From: Verrucomicrobiaceae bacterium
GTDB taxonomy: Bacteria > Verrucomicrobiota > Verrucomicrobiia > Verrucomicrobiales > Akkermansiaceae
NCBI GenBank assembly: GCA_027486655.1
Contig: JAIXOR010000055.1
Coordinates: 26,652-90,651 of the forward strand
DNA length: 64,000 nucleotides
Direction of reading: 5' to 3'
The stretch's first letter is position 1; each line of letters begins with the position of its first letter. The notes under the pieces are model-generated. The model searched no databases and had not been told where the DNA came from. It saw nothing but the letters and a program-made list of their open reading frames with translations. Below, in pieces: positions 36,544-46,294 of the stretch. The translations under genes and the position numbers were made by a program.

Positions 36544-39500
36544 ATGAGTTTCCCCACCCGCCTGTCCCACATCCCGGCAGTCAAACTTCTGATTCTGGGA
36601 ACCTGCCTGTCCTTGCCGCCGTCCATGGCCGGGGAGCAGGCGATCCCCCTCGCCCGCGAGTGGAAATTCGAAATGGATGCGAAGGACGCCGGAAAAAGCG
36701 AGGCATGGTTCCGCAAAGACCTCAACGGCTCGATCCAACTGCCGGGCAGCATCACCACCAACAAACTCGGCAATCCGATCACGTCCATCCGCCAGCAGAT
36801 CTGGGGCGGCGATTTCACCGATAAACCGGTCTGGCATCCGATGCTCCGCCACGACTACCGCGGCAACGCATGGTATCAAACTGCCGTGGACATTCCGGAA
36901 TCATGGTCGGGACAATCAGTCTCGCTATTCCTCGAACGCGTCTGCTGGGTTTCCGAAGCATGGCTCGACGACAAGTCTTCCGGTGTTATCGACTCGCTCA
37001 GCGCGCCACACCACCACGTGTTCGGTCCCGTCGCGCCCGGCAGGCACAAGCTCACACTGCGCATCGACAACCGCCAACTCCACGACCTCGGTTGCAACAC
37101 CCATGCTTATCACGAGCAATCGTGCACGATCTACAATGGTGTGATCGGCAGAATCGAACTGCGCGCCACGCCGCTTGTTTCAGTTAGATCAAACCAGGTC
37201 TTCCCCGATGCCCGCACCGGCGTGGCCGAAATGCGCATCGCGCTTTCCAATGCCACCGACAAGCCGCAGGAAACGCGCATCACCACGGCCATCCTCGCCA
37301 CTGGCGGAAAGGACGTGCTCGCCAGCGAGACCCGCACGGTGACGCTGGTTCCCGGCGAAACCAAGCTCACGATCCCGTTGAAACTTCCCAAATCCACCGT
37401 GAAGCCCTGGAGCGAATTCGAGCGCCCGCTTTATCAGGCGGGCGTCGAGGTCAAGAGCACCGTCGGCACCGCAACACGCGAGGACCGCTTCGGTTTCCGC
37501 GAGTTCAAGACCGAGGGCGCGCGCTTCACCATCAATGGCACACCGGTACTGCTGCGCGGCGAGGCGAACAACGCGCAGTTTCCTCTCACAGGCCACCCGC
37601 CGATGGACAAGGAAACCTGGCTGAGAATCTTCCAACTCTTCAAGGACTTCGGCCTTAACCATTTCCGCTGCCACGCATGGACCCTGCCGCACGCCGCGTT
37701 CGAGGCTGCGGATGAACTCGGCATCTATGTGCAGGCGGAACTTCCCAACGGCGAGGCATCCGTGGCGACCGACTCGCCAGCAGGCCTCGAATGGCGGCGC
37801 AGGGAGTTCGACCGCATACTCGAGACCTACGGCAATCACCCGTCCTTCGTCATGATGTCCGGCGGCAACGAGGCCAAGACGCCGAAGATCGATCTGCTCA
37901 AGGAACTCGCCCAGCATGGCAAGACGATGGATCCGCGCCGCCTCTATGCCACCATTTCGAATCCCGAGGCCAGCGGCATCAAGGACGAGGTGCCCGGTGA
38001 TGATTTCGCCGTCGCCCACGGCAGCGCGAACGGCCGCCGCCGCATGGAACCCTACTTCAACCGCGACGCCCCGGAAACGATGGGCGACTACCGTGGAACG
38101 ATGGCGGGGCGCCCCGTGCCGCAGATCAGCCATGAGACCGGACAATGGTATGTCTATCCGGATCTATCGGAAATCGATCAGTACAACGGCGCGCTCCGTC
38201 CGGTCACATTGGAATATTTCCGCGATCTGGCAAAACAGGAAGGCGTGCTCGCCCAAGTGCCGGACTTCGTCAACGCCACCGGCCGGCTTTCGTTCGAACT
38301 CTACAAGGAAGAAATCGAGCGTTCGCTGCGCACGCCGGAATATGGCGGCTTCCAGTTGTTGGGATTGCAGGACTCCTTCGACCAGGGCGCGGCTTACGTC
38401 GGCATGGTCAACAGTTTCTTCGAGCCGAAGCCGTTTGTCACCGCGGAGAAATTCCATGAATTCTGCGGTCCGCAAGTGCCGCTCGCCCGCATGGCGAAAC
38501 GCGTCCATACCAACAACGAGTCGTTCACCGCCGACATCGAGTTCGCCAACTACGGACCGGCGCCGCTCGCCAATGCCACGCTGGCCTGGCGCGTGATGGA
38601 TGGTGAGAAACCGGTCGCGCAAGGCACCTTGCCCGCCGTTAGTTTACCGAACACCGGACTGACGCAGGTCGGCAGGGTTTCCGTCCCGCTTTCCAACATC
38701 AAGAGCGCCCGCAAATTGCAACTTGAAGTCGGCCTGCGCGGTGGCGAGTCGCGGAACCGCTGGAGTTTCTGGGTCTATCCACACACCGCGCCAACCAACG
38801 AGGAACCCGCGGACATGCTGGTCGTGAACAAACTCGACGGCGCGGCTCAGGATGCCTTGGGGCAGGGCAAGACGGTCGTGCTGCTGCCATCTGGATTCAA
38901 CAGCCCTTACGGCACGGCGATGACTCCGCCGTTCTGGTCGCCGATCATGTTCGCCAACCAGAAACAAACACTCGGAATTCTCTGCGATCCCAAACACCCG
39001 GCGCTGAAAGGTTTCCCCACCGATCTCCACAGCGACTGGCAGTGGTTCGAACTGCTGTTCCAAGCCTCCGCCATCCGCCTTAACGGCACGCCGGAATACT
39101 ATCATCCCATCGTCCAGGCCATCGATCGGCCCGACCGCAACCACAAGCTGGCCCTCGTTTATGAAACCAAGGTCGGCAAAGGAAAACTGTTAGTCTGCAC
39201 GCTCGACCTGAACCGCGACCTCGACAAGCGCCCGGTCGCCCGCCAACTCCGCCAGAGCCTGCTCGCCTACGCCGCCAGCCCGGATTTCAAACCCACCACC
39301 GAGATCCCGCTCGACGGCAACCTGCCCGCCTTCAGCCGCGAGTCCACACTCGCGCGCCTCGCTCCAAGGATGAGCGCATCGACCGAGCACGAGAATTTCT
39401 GGGCCATCAACGCCGCCGACAACAATCCGGACACCTATTGGCATTCGAACTGGAACCCGCCCGAGCCCGCGCTGCCCCATTCGCTGATCATCGAACTCAA

Positions 39501-39765
39501 GCAACCGCTCACGGCCACCGGTTTCATCTACACCCCGCGCACCGACTGCGACCACGGCCGCATCGCCCGCTACCGCATCCATGCCAGCAGCGATGGCAGA
39601 TCATGGAACCCCATCGCTGAAGGCGCTTGGGAGAACTCCGACAAACCCCGGACCGTCCGTCTCGATAATCCCACCACCGGGCGCTTCTTCAGATTGGAAG
39701 CGCTCCAGGAAGTCCAGAACCGCAATTGGACCTCGGTCGCGGAGCTCGATATCATCACGGAATAA
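36544..39765 (+). CDS. GH2-family glycoside hydrolase with C-terminal discoidin (F5/8 type C) domain
   Basis: 1,073 residues from ATG 36544 (MSFPTRLSHIPAVKLLILGTCLSLPPSMA); the upstream start at 36478 seems too far from the signal peptide, though it cannot be excluded. GH2 layout: sugar-binding beta-domain (WYQTAVDIPESWSGQSVSLFLERVCWVSEAW), immunoglobulin-like domain (about 210-320), TIM barrel (about 325-680). The acid/base is expected at E in MMSGGNEAKTP and the nucleophile at E in ISHETGQWYVY. An F5/8 type C domain covers about 925-1070 (SASTEHENFWAINAADNNPDTYWHSNW... GRFFRLEALQEVQ). Exact specificity (beta-galactosidase, glucuronidase or other) cannot be read from the sequence. The GH95 gene starts 9 bp after its stop, so this is an operon. 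Confidence 0.9.
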   Translation: MSFPTRLSHIPAVKLLILGTCLSLPPSMAGEQAIPLAREWKFEMDAKDAGKSEAWFRKDLNGSIQLPGSITTNKLGNPITSIRQQIWGGDFTDKPVWHPMLRHDYRGNAWYQTAVDIPESWSGQSVSLFLERVCWVSEAWLDDKSSGVIDSLSAPHHHVFGPVAPGRHKLTLRIDNRQLHDLGCNTHAYHEQSCTIYNGVIGRIELRATPLVSVRSNQVFPDARTGVAEMRIALSNATDKPQETRITTAILATGGKDVLASETRTVTLVPGETKLTIPLKLPKSTVKPWSEFERPLYQAGVEVKSTVGTATREDRFGFREFKTEGARFTINGTPVLLRGEANNAQFPLTGHPPMDKETWLRIFQLFKDFGLNHFRCHAWTLPHAAFEAADELGIYVQAELPNGEASVATDSPAGLEWRRREFDRILETYGNHPSFVMMSGGNEAKTPKIDLLKELAQHGKTMDPRRLYATISNPEASGIKDEVPGDDFAVAHGSANGRRRMEPYFNRDAPETMGDYRGTMAGRPVPQISHETGQWYVYPDLSEIDQYNGALRPVTLEYFRDLAKQEGVLAQVPDFVNATGRLSFELYKEEIERSLRTPEYGGFQLLGLQDSFDQGAAYVGMVNSFFEPKPFVTAEKFHEFCGPQVPLARMAKRVHTNNESFTADIEFANYGPAPLANATLAWRVMDGEKPVAQGTLPAVSLPNTGLTQVGRVSVPLSNIKSARKLQLEVGLRGGESRNRWSFWVYPHTAPTNEEPADMLVVNKLDGAAQDALGQGKTVVLLPSGFNSPYGTAMTPPFWSPIMFANQKQTLGILCDPKHPALKGFPTDLHSDWQWFELLFQASAIRLNGTPEYYHPIVQAIDRPDRNHKLALVYETKVGKGKLLVCTLDLNRDLDKRPVARQLRQSLLAYAASPDFKPTTEIPLDGNLPAFSRESTLARLAPRMSASTEHENFWAINAADNNPDTYWHSNWNPPEPALPHSLIIELKQPLTATGFIYTPRTDCDHGRIARYRIHASSDGRSWNPIAEGAWENSDKPRTVRLDNPTTGRFFRLEALQEVQNRNWTSVAELDIITE

Positions 39766-39774
39766 TCGATCTTC

Positions 39775-42597
39775 ATGAGGAATCTCCTTCCCCTTCTTCT
39801 CCTTGCCTCCCATGGATTTTCAGCGGGTGAGGCATCCACCAGGCTATTGTATGACTCGCCGGCCAAGCGCTTCTTCGAGTCTGCTCCGCTCGGCAATGGA
39901 CGCGTCGGAGCGATGGTCTTCGGCGGAGTCGATGAAGAACGCATCGTGCTCAATGAAAGTTCCGTGTGGTCCGGCTCGCCGCAAAACGCCGACCGAGAGG
40001 GAGCGGCTGCCGTCCTGCCGGAAATCCGCCGTCTGCTGCGCGAGGGCAGGAACCCCGATGCGGAGGCGCTCGTGAGCCAGCATTTCACCTGCGTGCCTCC
40101 AGGCTCCAACGGAGCCTTTGGAGCGAACGTGCAATTCGGATGTTATCAAGTGCTCGGCAATCTCCGGATTCTTTCCGGCAAGGTTCCGACTTTGTCATCT
40201 CCCAGCAGTCACGACGGGCAGGCCGGACAACAGATCGCGCAGGCATCCGATGGCGACCCGAATACGAAATGGTGCTTCGAACACGGCGGCAAGCCGGTGC
40301 AGTGGCAGATCGAACTGCCTGAGGACACCCGGCCAACACGCTATCAATTCACCTCGGCCAACGACATGCCGGAGCGCGACCCGCAACAATGGAAGCTCGA
40401 AGGATCGCGCGATGGCATTACATGGGTGCTGCTCGACGAACGCACGAATCAGCCACCGATTTCCAATCGCCAGGAAAGCAAGGCCTACGACATCGCAAGG
40501 CCGGGCAAATGCCGGTTCTTCCGCTTCACGTTTTCTAACAACCCCGGCGTCCCGCATTTCCAACTCGCGGAAATCGGCCTCAATAGGGTCGGCCGCAAAG
40601 ACGAAGCACCGTCCAAGTATCATCGCGCGCTCGATCTCCGAAATGCGGTCGCCTCCGTCCGCTATGAGCAGAGCGGCGTGACCCATGATCGCACGCATTT
40701 CATCAGCGCGCCCGACGAAGTTTATGTATCGAGATACTCAGCTTCCAAACCGGGCGAAGTATCCTTCAGCATCGCCCTCGATCGCCCGGAACGCGCGACG
40801 ACCACGGCGGTGGGTAACGACAGCCTGCTGATGACCGGCACGCTCAACGATGGCAAGGGCGGCGAAGGCCTGACCCACGTCACGCGCGTGAAAGTCGCGA
40901 CCAAGGGCGGCTCGGTGAAAGCCGTGGGAAACACCCTCCGGATTGAGAATGCCGATGAGGTGACACTCTATGTCGCGGCCGCCACCAATTACATGGGTTT
41001 CGCCGGCCGTCGAAGCGCCGATCCGCTCGCTGCGACAAGCGCGGATCTAACAAAAGCCATGGCCAAGGGCTACGACGCGCTGCTCGCCGATCACATCAAG
41101 GATCACCGCTCGTGGTTCGACCGCGTTTCCCTTCATCTCGGCGATGCGGATGCCGCGAAAGCCGGGGAAAGAACCACCGATCAACGCCTCGAAGATTTCT
41201 CCAAAGGCAAGGCCGATCCCGCCTTGGCGGCCTTGTATTTCAACTACGGCCGCTACCTGCTCATCGGCTCGTCGCGCCCCGGCGGGCTGCCCGCGAACCT
41301 GCAAGGGATTTGGGCGGAGGAAATCCAGACGCCGTGGAATGGCGATTGGCACCTCGATATCAACGTGCAGATGAACTATTGGCCGGCCTTGTCCGGCAAC
41401 TTGATCGAACTCCAGGATCCGCTCGATGCCTTGATCGCCTCGCTCGTCGAACCCGGCAGCAAGACCGCCCGCGCCTATTACAATGCACGCGGCTGGGTCG
41501 CCCATGTGATCACCAACCCCTGGGGCTTCACCTCGCCCGGCGAAGGAGCCTCATGGGGCGCGACCACCGGGGGTTCGTCGTGGCTGTGCCAGCACCTCTG
41601 GAGCCGCTACGAATACACCCTCGACAAGGCCTACCTCGCCAAGGTCTATCCCATCCTCAAAGGCTCCGCATTGTTCTATCTCGACAACCTGATGGAGGAG
41701 CCGAAGAACAAGTGGCTGGTGACGGGGCCCTCGAACTCACCGGAAAACGGTTTCATCATGGCAGACGGACGCAGCGCCCACGTCTGCATGGGGCCCACGG
41801 TGGACATTCAGCAGTTGCGCGAATTGTTCGGAAACACCGCCCGCGCGGCGGAAATTCTCGGCACCGATGACGACCTGCGCAAAGAGCTGCTCGCCACCCG
41901 CGCCAAGCTCGCACCCAACCAGATCGGCCCGGACGGACGACTCCAGGAATGGCTCGAACCCTACGGAGAAACCGAGCCCACACACCGCCACGTCTCCCAC
42001 CTCTACGGTCTGCATCCCTATCACGAAATCACGCCCGAAGGCACCCCCGAACTGGCCGAAGCCACGCGCAAGAGCCTCGAACGCCGTGGTGATGCCGGCA
42101 CCGGTTGGTCGCTTGCCTGGAAGATCAATCTCTGGGCCCGCCTCCACGACGGCGACCGCGCCCACAAGCTGCTGACCATGCTGCTCAACCCCACCACCGA
42201 CACCGGCGTGACCCACTTCAACGGCGGCGGCGCGGGCTCATCGAAGAACCTGTTCTGCTTCCACCCGCCGTTCCAAATCGACGGCAACTTCGGAGGCGCG
42301 GCTGGCATCGCCGAGATGTTGCTGCAAAGCCATCCGGACAGCGGCGTGCCCAGCGCGGAGCCCGTCATCAGGCTGCTTCCCGCACTGCCCTCCGCCTGGC
42401 CCGAAGGCGAAGTGAAAGGCCTGCGCGCCAGAGGCGCGGTCACAGTCGATGTGCGGTGGAAAAACGGCAAAATCATTTCCGCAAGGCTCACGCCGCAACT
42501 GGATGGAATGCTCATGATCCGTCACGCCGGACGCACGCTCATGAAGCCCACCCGCGCGGGTGTCCCGCTCGAACTGACCGCAGCTGATTTCAAATGA
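39775..42597 (+). CDS. GH95 alpha-L-fucosidase-like enzyme with discoidin domain inserted in the N-terminal domain
   Basis: 940 residues, signal peptide MRNLLPLLLLASHGFSA. GH95 N-domain start LLYDSPAKRFFESAPLGNGRVGAMVFGG... ESSVWSGSPQNAD. An F5/8 type C-like insert covers about 140-270 (DGQAGQQIAQASDGDPNTKWCFEHGGKPVQWQIELPE... CRFFRFTFSNNPG) and then the N-domain resumes. Catalytic (alpha/alpha)6 barrel: WHLDINVQMNYWPAL, GPSNSPENGF (expected acid E), HRHVSHLYGLHP, HPPFQIDGNFGG (D). In the known bifidobacterial enzyme two asparagines, N-x-N, hold the water; here the first looks like D (DIN), which may change specificity, for example towards alpha-L-galactose. The enzyme acts on terminal 1,2-linked residues in the periplasm or outside. 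Co-transcribed with the GH2 gene. Confidence 0.92.
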   Translation: MRNLLPLLLLASHGFSAGEASTRLLYDSPAKRFFESAPLGNGRVGAMVFGGVDEERIVLNESSVWSGSPQNADREGAAAVLPEIRRLLREGRNPDAEALVSQHFTCVPPGSNGAFGANVQFGCYQVLGNLRILSGKVPTLSSPSSHDGQAGQQIAQASDGDPNTKWCFEHGGKPVQWQIELPEDTRPTRYQFTSANDMPERDPQQWKLEGSRDGITWVLLDERTNQPPISNRQESKAYDIARPGKCRFFRFTFSNNPGVPHFQLAEIGLNRVGRKDEAPSKYHRALDLRNAVASVRYEQSGVTHDRTHFISAPDEVYVSRYSASKPGEVSFSIALDRPERATTTAVGNDSLLMTGTLNDGKGGEGLTHVTRVKVATKGGSVKAVGNTLRIENADEVTLYVAAATNYMGFAGRRSADPLAATSADLTKAMAKGYDALLADHIKDHRSWFDRVSLHLGDADAAKAGERTTDQRLEDFSKGKADPALAALYFNYGRYLLIGSSRPGGLPANLQGIWAEEIQTPWNGDWHLDINVQMNYWPALSGNLIELQDPLDALIASLVEPGSKTARAYYNARGWVAHVITNPWGFTSPGEGASWGATTGGSSWLCQHLWSRYEYTLDKAYLAKVYPILKGSALFYLDNLMEEPKNKWLVTGPSNSPENGFIMADGRSAHVCMGPTVDIQQLRELFGNTARAAEILGTDDDLRKELLATRAKLAPNQIGPDGRLQEWLEPYGETEPTHRHVSHLYGLHPYHEITPEGTPELAEATRKSLERRGDAGTGWSLAWKINLWARLHDGDRAHKLLTMLLNPTTDTGVTHFNGGGAGSSKNLFCFHPPFQIDGNFGGAAGIAEMLLQSHPDSGVPSAEPVIRLLPALPSAWPEGEVKGLRARGAVTVDVRWKNGKIISARLTPQLDGMLMIRHAGRTLMKPTRAGVPLELTAADFK

Positions 42598-42639
42598 GGA
42601 ATATAGCATTCCCAAGGGGGATGCTGCGCCATGTCCTCT

Positions 42640-42685
42640 CCAGCACATTTTAACGGGTAGGCAGTACAGCGGAGCGCGCTAAGCT
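42640..42685 (+). promoter_or_regulatory. Conserved activator-type promoter (copy G)
   Basis: CCAGCACATTTTAACGGGTA at 42640-42659, 18 nt, then GCTAAGCT at 42678-42685. The left half-site is CCAG instead of CCCG. The start codon (42708) is only 22 bp after the -10, giving a leader of about 15 nt. Confidence 0.78.
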
Positions 42686-42707
42686 CTGGTCCGCGGCAAA
42701 GTCTTTT

Positions 42708-45700
42708 ATGAAGCTCGCAGTTCATCCAATCCCGCTGAAAACCGTGTCCAACCTATTTGTCATCCGCCTCGTGCGCGCAGCTTTCATTTTCTGCGCCGGC
42801 ATCGTTTCCGGCCATGCGGCCACCTACCATCTCGATTCCGCTTCAGGAAACGATACCGCCGACGGCCTCACCCCGTCGACCGCGTGGCAATCTCTCACCA
42901 AAGCGAATTCGGTGGTCTATCAGCCCGGCGATAGCCTCTTGCTGAAATCCGGCGCGACGTGGACCGGCCGCCTTCAGCCGCAGGGATCCGGAACACCGGC
43001 GGCCCGCATCGTTATCGACCGTTATGGCTCCGGACCGAAACCACTCATCCACGGCGGCGGCATCGCCGGAGGGACGGTCACTTTGAACAACTCGGAATAC
43101 TGGACGATCCGCAATCTGGAGGTGACCAATAACGGAACGTCGGAACCGAAGAAGATGGGCATCAATGTCCGCAACAACTGCGTGGGCACCTTGTCCGGCA
43201 TCGAGGTGCGGGACTGCGACATCCGCGACGTCACCGGCGTGATGAACAACTACATCGACGGCAAGGAGAGCGGGGGCATCGTCTTCCAGGTCACGGTGTC
43301 CAACCTTTCCGTTCCCTCGAAGTGGGAGAACATCGTCATCGAAGGCAACACGATCCGCAACGTCATCCGCGAAGGCATCCTCATGCAGTCGCTCTGGATC
43401 AACAAACCGCAGGATCCGAATTCAAGCTGGGAAGGCGCTGGCCCTTATCTGCCGTCCGAGAACGTCCGAATCGCGTCCAACACGCTCGAAAACATCGGTG
43501 GCGACGGCATCATCCCCTGGTGCGTGAAGAACGGCATCATCGAGTACAACCTCGTCCGCCGGGCCAACAACAACAACCTCGGCCAGGGACACGCCGGGAT
43601 CTGGCCTTACTTCTGCGAGGATGTGATCATGCAGTTCAACGAGGTCTGCGAAACGAAGACCGCCTACGATGGCATGGCTTTCGATTTCGACAACAGCGAC
43701 CAGCGCTGCATCTACCAGTACAACTACAGCCACGACAACGAGGGCGGCTTTCTCAACATGTGCTGTGACGGGAACGGTAACGGCAACATCGCCCGCTACA
43801 ATATCAGCCAGAACGACGGCTGCATTCCCGGCGGACGCGTGTTCCTCGTCCACGGCCACGGGAACCACGGCTACCAGGTTTACAACAACACGATTTTTGT
43901 CAGCAAAAGCAACCCGCCCATGTTCGAGCAGGGAGCCGCCAGTAACGGCAGCGACATCATCTTCAAAAACAACATCTTCATCAACAGCGGCTCAGGGTCG
44001 TTCTTCGCTCCCGGTGGATGTTATTTTGACAACAACATCTACCACGGCAACGGCCACATCGCCGCCGACCCGCGGAAGATCCTCGCCGATCCCATGCTTG
44101 TCTTCCCAGGCAGCGGCGCGAACGGGCTCAACTCGCTTGATGGATACAAACTCCGCGCCGGTTCCCCCGCGCTCGGCAGCGGATTGGTGATTTCATCGAA
44201 CGGTGGTCTCGATTACTGGGGCAATACGGTTTCCTCCACGGCAGCTCCCAACATCGGTGCCTACAACGGACCTGCGAGCCCGGCCATTACCCCCACCTCG
44301 GCGATCTGGATACAAGCATCCGGCGGTCTGTGGACCGGAGGAACGAACTGGCAGGGCGGTGCCATGGCGATCGGCTCGGGCATGACGGCGACGATTCCAC
44401 TCACCACGGCGGTGACCGTTCAACAACCCATTGATGATTTTCCGTTAGGTGGGTTTGTCCTTTCAGGTGGGGACCATCGGATTGAAGGAGGCTCGTTTCT
44501 CATCAATTCCTCGTCCGGCATGCCCGTCGTCGAGGTCGGCAGCGGATCGTCCACCATTGCATCCACCCTCCGCGGAATGGCCGGACTACGCAAATCCGGC
44601 GGGGGCACCCTCACGTTGTCAGGCATCAGCACCTACACCGGCGGCACGGTCGTGGACGCAGGAACGCTGGTGCTGAATTCCACCGCATCGGATCAATCCG
44701 TCGTGCGCGGAGACTTGACCGTCAACGCCGGCGGCACCCTCCGGATCACCGGCTCGGATTACTCCGGCCTCGGCCGCATCAACGGAGCCACGGTCGGCAC
44801 CCTGAATGTGAACGGCAGCATCGTCGAAAACACCATCGCCAGTTTCGTCACCGGAGCCATGGTGAATCTAACCGGCGGCGCGATGACCGGCGGTGCCTAC
44901 CACATCATCAGCAGCAGCCTGAACAGCAAGGCCAGCGCCGCCACCTCTGCGATTTCCAGCGGCTTGCTGATCCGCAAGGATTACGGTTCGGCGGATTTGA
45001 ACATCGACGTCGAGTACGGCACTGCCGCCACCGATCTGCTGGTATCCGGCAACATCTCAGAAGTGCTTTCTTCCGGGATCGGCAAATCCGGCTCGGGCCG
45101 ACTCACGCTCCGCGGCACCAACAACTACACCGGAAGCACAAACATCAACGCGGGCACGCTTAGCATCCTTGGCACGGGGAAAATCTACGCTGGCTCGAAC
45201 TGGGCACCCCGGATCGTGAACGTCGCCCCCTCCGCAGTTCTGGAGATCGACCGCTGGAACGGCGACGGAAGCCTCGGTCAGTCCGACTTCCGGGCCTCGG
45301 ACCTCGTCCTCAACGGCGGCACGCTTCGATACACCGGAGCGGAAACGATGACACCATCCATCATCGACGGCAACACCGGCCGGGCCTTCAGCCTTGGCGT
45401 CAATGGCGGCACGCTGGAGAGCGCGGCTCCCGCAGGATATGTCTTCGCCATCACCCAGTACAACGGCGACCCCGGCACCTACGCACTGCCCGCATTCAAC
45501 AGCACGCTGAATCTATCAGGATCGGGCAATGGCTACATTGCCAAATACCTCTCCGGCAGCGGCGGTGTGACGAAATCGGGAACCGGCACCTGGTCCCTCG
45601 CACGTCCTAACAGCTACACAGGTTCGACCACTGTGAATGCAGGAACTCTCCGCCTCGGGAACGGATCCTCCAACACCAACCTCGCCGACTCCGCCGCCGT

Positions 45701-46238
45701 CATCATCGCCGGAGCGGGCACGCTCCACCTCAACTACAACGGCACCGATACTGTCAGCGCTCTATCCTTCGCCGGCATCGCCCGTCCGCCGGGCGTATAC
45801 TCTGCGGGGAACAGCAGCTTTATCACCGGCCCCGGCACGCTCACCGTCCTCGCCGGCCCGACGACCGACTTCGACGGATGGGCAGCATTCCACGGCATCA
45901 CAGCCGGCCAGAATGGCGACGACGACCATGACGGGGTAAACAACCTCGCCGAATACGCCTTCGGGCTCGATCCGAAAAATGGAGCCTCTGTTCAGCCTGT
46001 CATCGCACTGCCAACCAAGACCAGCGGCACCTTTACCTACACCCGCCGCAATGCTTCTATCACCGGGCTGAACTTCACGATCTGGACTTCCACCAATCTC
46101 ACCGGCTGGACCAAGGACACCGGAGCCGCCCAAACCGCCACTGACATTCCGGGCACCGACCAACAATCGGTCGGGGTCCTTCTCAGCCCGGCAGTTCCGA
46201 CCCCGGAACGGCTTTTCGTTCGCGTCCAGGCCGATTGA
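42708..46238 (+). CDS. Beta-helix plus beta-strand repeat exoprotein with shared C-terminal module
   Basis: 1,176 residues. Signal region MKLAVHPIPLKTVSNLFVIRLVRAAFIFCAGIVSGHA. A right-handed parallel beta-helix covers about 28-510 (YHLDSASGNDTADGLTPSTAWQSLTKANSVVYQPGD... IVIEGNTIRNVIREGILMQS; CIYQYNYSHDNEGGFLNM). It is paralogous to the front of 17004-23993. Passenger repeats follow (SGGGTLTLSGISTYTGGTVVDAGTL; GSGRLTLRGTNNYTGSTNINAGTL). The shared tail is TDFDGWAAFHGITAG-QNGDDDHDGVNNLAEYAFGLDP... LFVRVQAD. Parallel beta-helices of this type often bind or cleave polysaccharides; no catalytic residues could be assigned. First gene of a probable operon with 46295 and 48595. Confidence 0.88.
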   Translation: MKLAVHPIPLKTVSNLFVIRLVRAAFIFCAGIVSGHAATYHLDSASGNDTADGLTPSTAWQSLTKANSVVYQPGDSLLLKSGATWTGRLQPQGSGTPAARIVIDRYGSGPKPLIHGGGIAGGTVTLNNSEYWTIRNLEVTNNGTSEPKKMGINVRNNCVGTLSGIEVRDCDIRDVTGVMNNYIDGKESGGIVFQVTVSNLSVPSKWENIVIEGNTIRNVIREGILMQSLWINKPQDPNSSWEGAGPYLPSENVRIASNTLENIGGDGIIPWCVKNGIIEYNLVRRANNNNLGQGHAGIWPYFCEDVIMQFNEVCETKTAYDGMAFDFDNSDQRCIYQYNYSHDNEGGFLNMCCDGNGNGNIARYNISQNDGCIPGGRVFLVHGHGNHGYQVYNNTIFVSKSNPPMFEQGAASNGSDIIFKNNIFINSGSGSFFAPGGCYFDNNIYHGNGHIAADPRKILADPMLVFPGSGANGLNSLDGYKLRAGSPALGSGLVISSNGGLDYWGNTVSSTAAPNIGAYNGPASPAITPTSAIWIQASGGLWTGGTNWQGGAMAIGSGMTATIPLTTAVTVQQPIDDFPLGGFVLSGGDHRIEGGSFLINSSSGMPVVEVGSGSSTIASTLRGMAGLRKSGGGTLTLSGISTYTGGTVVDAGTLVLNSTASDQSVVRGDLTVNAGGTLRITGSDYSGLGRINGATVGTLNVNGSIVENTIASFVTGAMVNLTGGAMTGGAYHIISSSLNSKASAATSAISSGLLIRKDYGSADLNIDVEYGTAATDLLVSGNISEVLSSGIGKSGSGRLTLRGTNNYTGSTNINAGTLSILGTGKIYAGSNWAPRIVNVAPSAVLEIDRWNGDGSLGQSDFRASDLVLNGGTLRYTGAETMTPSIIDGNTGRAFSLGVNGGTLESAAPAGYVFAITQYNGDPGTYALPAFNSTLNLSGSGNGYIAKYLSGSGGVTKSGTGTWSLARPNSYTGSTTVNAGTLRLGNGSSNTNLADSAAVIIAGAGTLHLNYNGTDTVSALSFAGIARPPGVYSAGNSSFITGPGTLTVLAGPTTDFDGWAAFHGITAGQNGDDDHDGVNNLAEYAFGLDPKNGASVQPVIALPTKTSGTFTYTRRNASITGLNFTIWTSTNLTGWTKDTGAAQTATDIPGTDQQSVGVLLSPAVPTPERLFVRVQAD

Positions 46239-46294
46239 TCCGCCTCACGGGTTAAGCTGGATACCTGCACAACCCCAAAATTTGTCGAAAGCCG

